From NCBI RefSeq assembly GCF_002878395.1, contig NC_061114.1, positions 165,481,898 to 165,545,897 of the forward strand: DNA of 64,000 nt. The letters are read 5' to 3'. Under the pieces are notes generated by a model. That model was not told where the DNA came from. It saw only the letters and a list, made by a program, of their open reading frames with translations, and made no database searches. Position numbers and translations under genes: made by a program. This stretch comes from Capsicum annuum (lineage: Eukaryota; Streptophyta; Magnoliopsida; Solanales; Solanaceae). Shown one piece after another: positions 56,621 through 64,000 of the stretch (positions are counted from its first letter, which is position 1; every line of letters begins with the position of its first letter).

Positions 56621-57690
56621 ACATAGAATATGCAATAGAAGAAAATCCCTCGACAAATCATTGGTAATAGCTAGCCAAACCCAAGAAACTCCTGATATCT
56701 AATGGAGAGACAGGGCGAGGCCAGTTTCTTACCGCTTTAATTTTCTTAGGATATACTCTAATGTCATCACCGAAAACAATATGGGAAAGGAATTCTACTG
56801 ATCTTAGCTAAAATTTGAACTTACTGAACTTGGAAAACAACTGGTGATCCCTGAGAGCCTGAAGAACAATTATGAGATGGTCTGAATGATCAAGCTCTGT
56901 GCGAGAATAGACCAGAATATCATCTATATAGACTATGACGAATGTGTCCAAGTACTGTTTGAACACTCAGTTCATCAAGTCCATGAAAGCTGTAGGGCAT
57001 TGGTAAGACCAAAGGACATGACTAGAAATTCAAAGTGACCATACCGAGTACGAAAAACTATCTTTGGAATGTCACATTCTCTAACTCTGAGATGATGATA
57101 GCCTGATATGAGGTCTATCTTGGAGAAATAACTAGAACCCTAAAGCTAGTCAAACAAGTCATCTATCCTAGGTAGTAGATACCTGTTATTGACCGTGACT
57201 TTGTTGAGCTGACGGTTATCAATACACATTGTGAGAGAACCGCCTTTCTTGCACACGAATAACACTAACGCACTCCATGGGGATACACTGGGCCTGATGA
57301 ATCCCTTTTCTAAGAGATCCTTCAACTGATCTTTAAGTTCCTTAGTTCTGCTGGTGCCATTCTGTATGGTGTAATAGAAATAGGCTGAGTATCTGGGAGA
57401 AGGTCTATGCTAAAGTCTATTTCCCTTTCAGGAGAAATGCCTGGTAGATCTTAGGGAAAGATATCTAAATATTCGTCAACCACTGGGACTGATTCGAGAC
57501 TGGGACATTCAAAACTGGAATCCATAACATGCACGAGATGATACACATACCCCTTAGAAATCTTTTTCCTTGCCCGAACGTAGGAAATAAGCTGACCCTT
57601 GAAAGATGAAGTGCTACCCTTCTACTCTAGGATAGGCTCAATCGGAAACTAAAACTAAACTATCCTGTTTCTGCAGTCGACTATGGCATA
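56621..57690 (-). pseudogene. Reverse transcriptase of element K, YIDD intact
   Basis: The catalytic YIDDIL is coded at 56930-56919. Fingers and palm blocks flank it (rightward on the plus strand: FGLTNA-like near 57005, [16 protein letters not shown] near 57190, [14 protein letters not shown] near 57220). Stops and a frameshift interrupt it. Ancestral role: cDNA synthesis. Confidence 0.88.
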
Positions 57691-57960
57691 GCATTAATGA
57701 AGCTAATCTATGTCGAGAATGACATCAAAATCAGTCATCACTAACTCAACTAAATCTGTTGATGTGGATTTCTGAAATATCATAACTGGGCACTTCCCGT
57801 TTACCCGTCGAGATATGATAGTTTTACCCACTGGGGTAGAGACTGAAAAGGGCTCTGCTAAAATTTCAGGACTGATTCCAAAATTGCCTGCTATGTATGG
57901 AGTAACAAAAGACAATGATGCACCTAGATCTAGCAAGAACATGGAAAATCTATAACGTAC
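57691..57960 (-). pseudogene. Protease of element K
   Basis: Minus-strand frame: VRYRFSMFLLDLGASLSFVT then PYIAGNFGISPEILAEPFSV and STDLVELVMTDFDVILDID. DLGAS is the retropepsin active-site variant. The domain is open but is in a different frame from the gag zinc knuckle upstream. Confidence 0.88.
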
Positions 57961-59140
57961 CAGTAATGACATCAGGAGAATTTTCCCGATCCTGTCGGGT
58001 CTGAAGATCATAGAGTCTATTTGGGCGTTGCCCACTAGTAGCACTAAAAATGGCACCCTGCTGGTTCGGCCGACCGGACTGAGCTGTGGAATAATTCTGC
58101 TGACATTGAGGACCTGGTCGAGGATAGTCCCTAACTCTGTGGCCTGGCTTGCCATAACCAAAACAAATGCCTTCACCTACTCTACACACACCCTAATGGT
58201 GCTTACCGTAGGTCTGACACTAAGGATAAGTGCGGGCACTGCTAACACTGCTCTAAGATTTAGAGCCTAGTGCCCTATCTCTGTTGTCGTTCTTAAACTT
58301 CAGCATTGGGGTACTAGCAGAGGAAGGGGCTGTAACTGCTGACTTAGGATGAAACTGCGAATGATTTTCTCCCTCTGATTTGGGCTGAGCAAAATTGAAA
58401 CTGCCTGCTCTTGCTCTCTTATTCTGCCTCTCCCAATTCTTAACCTTCTACTCTTCTATCTACTAAGCGTGGTTCATGAGCCTGGCTAAAGTCATATCAC
58501 TGTTCAACATCGTAGACCTACACTCATTTACCACACTATCATTCATCCCTAACACGAACTTGCTCATCTTTGACCTATTTTCTGCAACCACATGAGGGGC
58601 ATTTCTGGCTAGCTGAGTAAATCTAAGAGAATACTCTCTAACTATTATATTTCCCTGCTTGAGATTGATGAACTCAAGAACTTTGGCCTCTTTCAGCTCT
58701 TGGGGAAAGAATCTGTCTAAGAAAGACGTGACAAGTTCTTCCCACTCAACAGGACCTGCATCCTCTAACCTTTCTGCTAACCACTGCTTGTACCAAGTGT
58801 GAGCGACATCCTGCAATTGGTATGTAGCTAACTCCGCACTCTAAGAAGAAGTGAATCCCATGATATCAATGAACTTCTGGACTTGGTCAATGAATTCCTG
58901 AGGATCCTCGTCTGGCTTAGATCCAAAGAAGGACGGAGGGTTCATTAGGGTGAAGTCCCAAATCCTAGCTGCTGCAGAATTGGCCACTGGGTTGGCCAGA
59001 ACAATTGCTGGTCATTCATTCAGGGTAGCTACAGACTGAGCAAGAGTGGTAAATGTGATCCTGAACTCCGCATGAGAAACATGTTCTCCCAAAGGATCGT
59101 CGGGCAGAGGAGCCAGCTGATTTCTTCTCTTTCGAGGCAA
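57961..59140 (-). pseudogene. gag pseudogene of element K
   Basis: The start codon position (59140-59138) is TTG, followed by Pro-Arg-Lys-Arg-Arg as in relatives. The gag core at 58816-58463 is open (HTWYKQWLAERLEDAGPVEW, FLDRFFPQELKEAKVLEFIN). A zinc knuckle at 58165-58124 has Cys, Tyr, His, Tyr in place of CCHC. Stops occur near 58990, 58843 and after NHA near 58463. Confidence 0.9.
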
Positions 59141-59342
59141 AATTCTAAAATAAGAGAAGAGCGGATTAGACTGAGAGACTGACTTGAATTATGCTTACTA
59201 GTATGACATGAATACTGAAGAAAGGGAACTATTTTTAAAACATCTCATAGCCTCCTGTACATAAATGTGGTGTGCAACACACCTATGCACAAGACTATAC
59301 TAAATGCTGCTTTCAGAATTCCTAGGACTCAATTGAACCTTA

Positions 59343-59355
59343 GGCTCTGATACCA
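59343..59355 (-). other. Primer binding site of element K (perfect)
   Basis: Minus strand TGGTATCAGAGCC, the canonical plant initiator-methionine site, four bases from the 5' LTR. Confidence 0.95.
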
Positions 59356-59359
59356 AGTT

Positions 59360-62300
59360 TTTAACGCCCCGATTTTCTAAAACAGAATGCTACATGGTGC
59401 TTATGACCCCGAGGGACCACAAGATAACCCATGAATGATATCTATACCTGTATACTTCAATTCATGAGATAATAATGTGGAAAACATGCACAATAGGCCA
59501 TAAGGTTCAACTGAAATATATAACATTCATATGGGTGAAAAATACCCAAAATAAATGAAAACTAAATTTGAAAGCTAAATCTGAGTCTAAATCTGAAAGC
59601 CTCTAATTACTATTTGAAATAAGCAGTTGAAGGAACATGTCTCCAACTAACTCCGTTAAATTAAATTGAAGAAATAAATGAATAAATCAAATAATGTCAA
59701 CCTCAAATGAAGAGGACTCACTGTAACTCTGCATTGCTGAATGCAACTGCTATTGTTGGTTTGGGACTCGTTCCTCTGAACCTATAGTGTAACATAAAAA
59801 GAAAGCACCATAGCACAAATGCGTCAGTACAACTGGAAAATTGAGTATATGAGTGAGGTAGGCTAATGCAAGGGTTTACATGCATGAATAATACTATTGA
59901 CTAACTGATATGAACATAAAAGTACAAACATACATACATAGTACCTAAGATCATGAGTACATGATGGCTAAATCTGTATGCTAATACATGGCTGGAACTA
60001 TAGTTCTGATAACATGGATGACTGTATCTGATAGCCCTGAATCTGGTTGAACTCTCTGAGTTCTGTGCTATAACAGAATTTGATCATATCTAACAGTCCT
60101 GGTTTACTGATATCTGAAGAACTATCTAAGTTCTTTTAATAAGACTGATACGGAAACTATAGGAGGTAGTTGTTTAACCACATGCCCCATATGTGCCATT
60201 ATGGCTAAGATGGGGTCTAATTTTTGCCCTGACGAGAAAGGTGTCAATACCACATCACTGGTAAGGACAACATGTGATTAACCCTCATATAATAGGTAAC
60301 TCTAGTGAGAATGGTGGGAACCCTTATATAATAGGTTAAGCCACCTTATCTACCCTCATATAATAGGTTGTGATGTCTCAACCTATGTTAGATACATAGT
60401 TCTGGAATGCAAGGATGACTGCTAAAAATCACACCCTCATATATAGATGAGTTCTTATCCTTGGGTTAACTCGGTGATAACTCCTACTCCCATCTGAAGA
60501 GACTAAACATGATTCAACTGACTGTACATGGACAGATTAACTAACTTCCGTTGATTGATGAAGTATTATTATTATTTGAGAGTTAACTAGGATCATGAGA
60601 TTTCTGAGGTTTCCTGAGTCACATGAGTGACAGAGTTCTATAGATTATAGCTTGACTGAGATTATCGTGACAACATGACATGGCTCTAGGCACACAACTA
60701 TATTTTTCGGGTATGAATACCCCCAGGAATCGATAGAAGAAAACTGACACACATAACATGACTTGATCACAAGATTGGAGTCCACATTTTACTATATCAT
60801 AAGTAGGGGATAGTATAATTCATGTATTTAATCAACACCTCAAACATGGTAGGGAAAGCATGGATATAATTTGCACACAAAATTCATATTTACATCATCA
60901 TACATACTTCATACCATCGCCATAAGAATACATAAATAGCATGGGCATTCATATTGAAGTATATCTCTAACATGGACTTGTCATCTAGATATCATGAAAT
61001 CATGTAAATATGAAATTCTAACATCCTAGGCATTTTATCAAACACCTTACATGCATTCTTTAAGGCATAGGTGGGTTTCATACTTGCATTAGTTCAACCC
61101 ACCCAAATTCTATGATTTTTAACCAACAATCACATATATTCCATAAAAAACATCCTTAGATATTATCTTGAAATATGAACATCAATCATCAATGTGTACA
61201 TGCTTATTCACCATAAAAGTTTACAAAATAACATTCGAAAGCATGGTTCTTGAACTCTATGAATGAATTGAATCCATAAATGAACACTACGCATACCTTA
61301 AAGCTTGATATTGAAAGAGATTTAATGTTTCTAAAGGTTCCTGAAGAAATCCTTAGGCTTGCCCTCGATTTTTCTTGACTAGGGTTTAACCCCTTTGGGA
61401 AAGAATGCTCTTGTTCCTAAGGAGATGATCTTGAGAGGAAACCCTAAGCTTGTGGTTAAAATTATAAGAGAGGGTTTTTAAGATGTTTTAACTAAAGACA
61501 ATGGAAGGTAATACGTTCCTTGACATTTATAAGTCGTGGGAAGTGAAGGAAAAAGACCAAAATACCCTTATGAAATAAATTCCCAGTTGCTGAAAATCAT
61601 AGCTAACGACATTTATGACAAGGTATCAAAAGTATGGTAAGCCATCAAAAATGCCATCACAAAGGAGGTGGAATTGATGGTTTCTATCTAAGTCTGAAGA
61701 CCTTCGTGGTAGGGCATAACAAATGTGGTAAGCTACCACGAATATCATCTCACAGGAGCTGGTTTCTGCCTAAGGCTGACAACCTTCGTGCTAGGGCATC
61801 ACAAATCTAATAATCTACCATGAATGTCATCACACAGGAGTTGGATTCTTCCTAAGGCTAACGACTTTCATGGTAGGGTGTCACAAATATGGTAAGCTAC
61901 CACGAATGTCGTCACACAAGAGTTGGATTCTGCCTACGGATGACGACCTTCGTGGTAGGGCATCACAAATGTTGTAAGCTACCAAGAATGTCATCACACA
62001 GGATTTGGATTCTTCCTAAGGTTGACGATCTTTATGGTAGGGCATCACAAATGTGGTAAGCTACCACGAATGTCGTCACATAGTTTCCAGCCTGACTTGC
62101 TGGAGTAAAATAGGAATAAATCTTTGCTTTGCCTTTGGATTTAGCTGAAATTGGTATATTTGGAAATATAATTCAATTATCTATCTGTTGATAGGTCATG
62201 AGATCAAAAATTCTAAGTATAATTAGATATATTCTTGTTTGAAGTTGACTATACCAATATCCTTCTCAAGAATTCAATCTGTAAGGAATATTTTGATTCT

Positions 62301-62433
62301 CTGATAGATGGGAGTTATTTGAAGCCTTAATATACATCTAAATTACTCATAAAACTATAAAATAACCATGATGTACTATACATGAGCTTGGTACATAGCT
62401 CTAATAATGGTTTGGATTTTTTAGGGTATTACA
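59360..62433 (-). repeat. 5' LTR of element K (3074 bp)
   Basis: Starts tttaacgccccgatttt (plus strand), ends ggtattaca. Contains the hairpin array at 61603-62100 and the shared motif at 61548-61567. Confidence 0.95.
61603..62100 (-). repeat. 82-bp hairpin tandem array, K 5' LTR
   Basis: Units start at 61694, 61776, 61858, 61940 and 62022 after one diverged unit. The period is again exactly 82 and the unit number is the same as in the other LTR. Some arms have drifted (for example ctgacaacc, ctttcatgg). Confidence 0.94.
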
Positions 62434-62438
62434 TTATT
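62434..62438 (+). repeat. Target site duplication of K, right copy (ttatt)
   Basis: Matches 51210-51214. Element I's RNase H frame resumes with tgtatggaatcc (Tyr-Gly-Ile). Confidence 0.9.
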
Positions 62439-62826
62439 TGTATGGAATCCGTGTTTATATTTATTCTAATCATAAGAACCTGCAATATATGTTCACTTAG
62501 AAGGAGTTAAATATCATGCAAAGAAGATATCTTTATTTGCTAAAGGACTATGACATGAGTTTCCACTATCATCCAGGTAAAGCTAACGTGGTTGCTGATG
62601 CTCTTGCAGGTTGTCCATGGGAAGCTTATCATATATGGATGAGGATAAGTGGGATTTGGTGAAGTATATTCACTGTTTAGCTAATGTTAGAGTTTATCTC
62701 TTGGATTTCATGGATGGAGGTGTGATTATTGAAGAGCTGGCGAGGTCATCTCTTGGAGCTGAAGTAAAGGAGAAGAAAATGTTAGATCCTATCCTAATGC
62801 AAATCAAGAATAATGTAAGTAGGTAG
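62439..62826 (+). pseudogene. RNase H of element I, second half, and linker
   Basis: Continues HYLYGIRVYIYSNHKNLQYM, then a stop, then RYLYLLKDYDMSFHYHPGKA with NVVADALA. After a frameshift, 62611-62826 is open: MSMGSLSYMDEDKWDLVKYI, HCLANVRVYLLDFMDGGVII. This rejoins 51000-51214 across K. Confidence 0.9.
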
Positions 62827-64000
62827 AAAGTGATGGTTCTTGAGATTGGTGTTAAAGATATCTTGGGTACTAAGGTAGATTATGTGTTCCCGATGTTGAT
62901 GGGTTATGAGTTATAATTTTGGTCGAGGCTTATGAGTCGTATTATACTATTCTTCCTGGTTCGACAAAGATGTACATAATCTTTAAGAGATTTGTTGGTG
63001 AAATAATATAAAGTGGGATGTAGCCAATTTTTTGGCTAAATATATGGTCTGTCAGCATGTGAAGATGGAACACTTGAGCCCTGGTGGGTTGTCTCAAGAG
63101 ATTAAACTACTGGTGTGGAAATGGGAGATAATTAATATAGATTTTGTCACTGTTCTTCCGTGGTCTCGCCAGAAATTTGATTTGATTTAGGTCATCATGG
63201 ATAGGATGACTAAGTATGCTTATTTCTTACTAGTGACGACTAATTTTTCTTCGAAGGATTATGGCAAGTTATTCATCGAGGAGATCATGAAGTTGCATGG
63301 TCCAATAGTTTCCACCATATCTGATCGGGATACTCAGTTCTCATCTCACTTTTGGAGGTTGTTACAGTGAGTTTTGGGGACTAAGGCGACTCTTAGTACC
63401 ACTTTCCACTTGGAGATAGATAGCCAAGTGGAAAGGATAATTTAGGTCTTGGAAGATATGCTTTGAGCTTATGTATTTTATTTCTGGGGTTGTTAGGTTT
63501 ACCACCTGCCCTCGTAGACTTTGCCTACAACGACAGTTATCACTCTAGCATTGGTAAGGCTCTGTTTAAGGCCTTATAATGTAAAAGGTGTCGATCTCCA
63601 ATTTTATGGTTTGAGGTTGTAAAAATAAGTTGTTTGGTCCTAATTTTGTTCATTAAGCCAGGAAAAAGGTGATGGTAATTCGAGATAGACTTAAGGATGC
63701 CCAAATTAATCAAAAGTCCTATACGGATGTGAGGCCAAGGGAGTTGGAGTTCAGTGTTGGTGATTGAGTATTTTTGAAGGTGTCCCCCATGAAGAAAGTG
63801 ATGCGGTTTGTAAGAAGGGAAAGCTCATTCCCCATTATGTTGGTTAGTATGCGGTTTTGTAAAGGGTTGGTAATGTTGCATGTGAATTGGAGTTGCCCTC
63901 TAGTTTGAACTCCATTCATGCAATGATTCACGTTTTGATCTTTAGAAAGTGCATAGGTAATCCTTCGATGGTTGTTCCATTGGAAGAAGAGGGTATCTTG
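62827..64000 (+). pseudogene. Integrase of element I (runs off the window)
   Basis: Shows YMVCQHVKMEHLSPGGL of the zinc zone, then the core with Asp at 63140-63142 (INIDFVTVLP), Asp at 63323-63325 (SDRDTQFSSHF) and Glu at 63431-63433 (SQVERII). The spacing between the last two is 35 residues, so the DD35E signature is complete. Stops (for example TGA near 63368, TAG near 63442) and frameshifts break it. The C-terminal region continues past 63700 (KVMVIRDRLKDAQINQKSYT) to the window edge. Confidence 0.88.

Larger units (their letters stand above)
51215..62433 (-). mobile_element. Element K: most complete chromovirus in the window (11.2 kb)
   Basis: It has LTRs of 3075 and 3074 bp, a perfect PBS, a perfect-looking PPT and a complete gag to chromodomain order on the minus strand, bounded by a 5-bp TSD. 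RT YIDD and integrase DDE residues are intact. The coding is still broken by more than ten in-frame stops and a gag/protease frameshift. LTRs differ at roughly one base in eight or nine near the left end by eye, so it is old too. LTR blocks such as gttgagacatc and the promoter region are recognisably related to element B. Confidence 0.95.
41767..64000 (+). mobile_element. Element I: plus-strand chromovirus interrupted by J and K, 3' end off window
   Basis: Order: 5' LTR, PBS, gag, [J inserted], protease, RT, RNase H first half, [K inserted], RNase H second half, integrase. Both interruptions have 5-bp target duplications, so the order of events is I first, then J and K. The 3' LTR is beyond 64000. 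Gag resembles that of A. All domains are broken by stops, frameshifts and active-site changes. Confidence 0.9.

Overview
The window looks like a heterochromatic, repeat-packed stretch of a flowering-plant nuclear genome. Solanaceae is my best guess, from the general look of the Tekay/Del-like chromoviruses with 2-3 kb LTRs; that is inference, not proof. I found no host protein gene, tRNA, rRNA, organelle insert or bacterial feature. Almost everything that can be identified is a decayed LTR retrotransposon, and many are inserted inside one another. Letters A-L name the elements below.

Left block (1-20280). B is a plus-strand Ty3/gypsy chromovirus (1-9524; 5' LTR cut by the window edge) that interrupts the coding sequence of A, a minus-strand gypsy element, at the RNase H-integrase junction. 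A keeps RNase H, RT, protease and gag (9525-12826), a PBS and its LTR (13039-20280). That LTR is split by C (13866-18795), a compact 4.93 kb non-autonomous LTR element with a perfect 5-bp target duplication (catcc), two matched LTRs, PBS, PPT and a long broken ORF that I do not recognise.

Middle block (20281-41766). D (20356-26795, minus) is a Copia-style LTR element. It carries a gag remnant and a 'putative plant transposon protein' domain with a coiled-coil tail, and no pol. It appears to sit in the LTR of E, a Tat/Athila-like plus-strand element whose LTR end, PBS and zinc-knuckle-like protein lie at 26796-28860. From 29041 to 37000 lies a poorly readable element L whose gag start is split by LTR F (32041-36710), itself split by LTR G (33844-36144, same family as A's LTR). 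H (about 38900-41766) is the integrase end and probable LTR of another minus-strand gypsy element. The remaining spaces hold microsatellites and unassigned AT-rich DNA.

Right block (41767-64000). I is a plus-strand chromovirus: 5' LTR, PBS, gag, protease, RT, RNase H and integrase, running off the window. It is interrupted by J (45407-49571, minus, Tat/Athila-like, mostly deleted inside; TSD tatgc) and by K (51215-62433, minus, the best preserved element; TSD ttatt, LTRs of 3075 and 3074 bp). Removing J and K rejoins I's reading order.

All coding copies are pseudogenes. The most interesting material is in the LTRs. K carries a strict 82-bp tandem array in which each unit can fold into an 18-bp hairpin. 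Nearly every other LTR family here has its own unrelated palindromic block near its 5' end, followed in several families by a shared GGGTATTTTGG-type motif. The unknown ORF of C is the best candidate for something undescribed.
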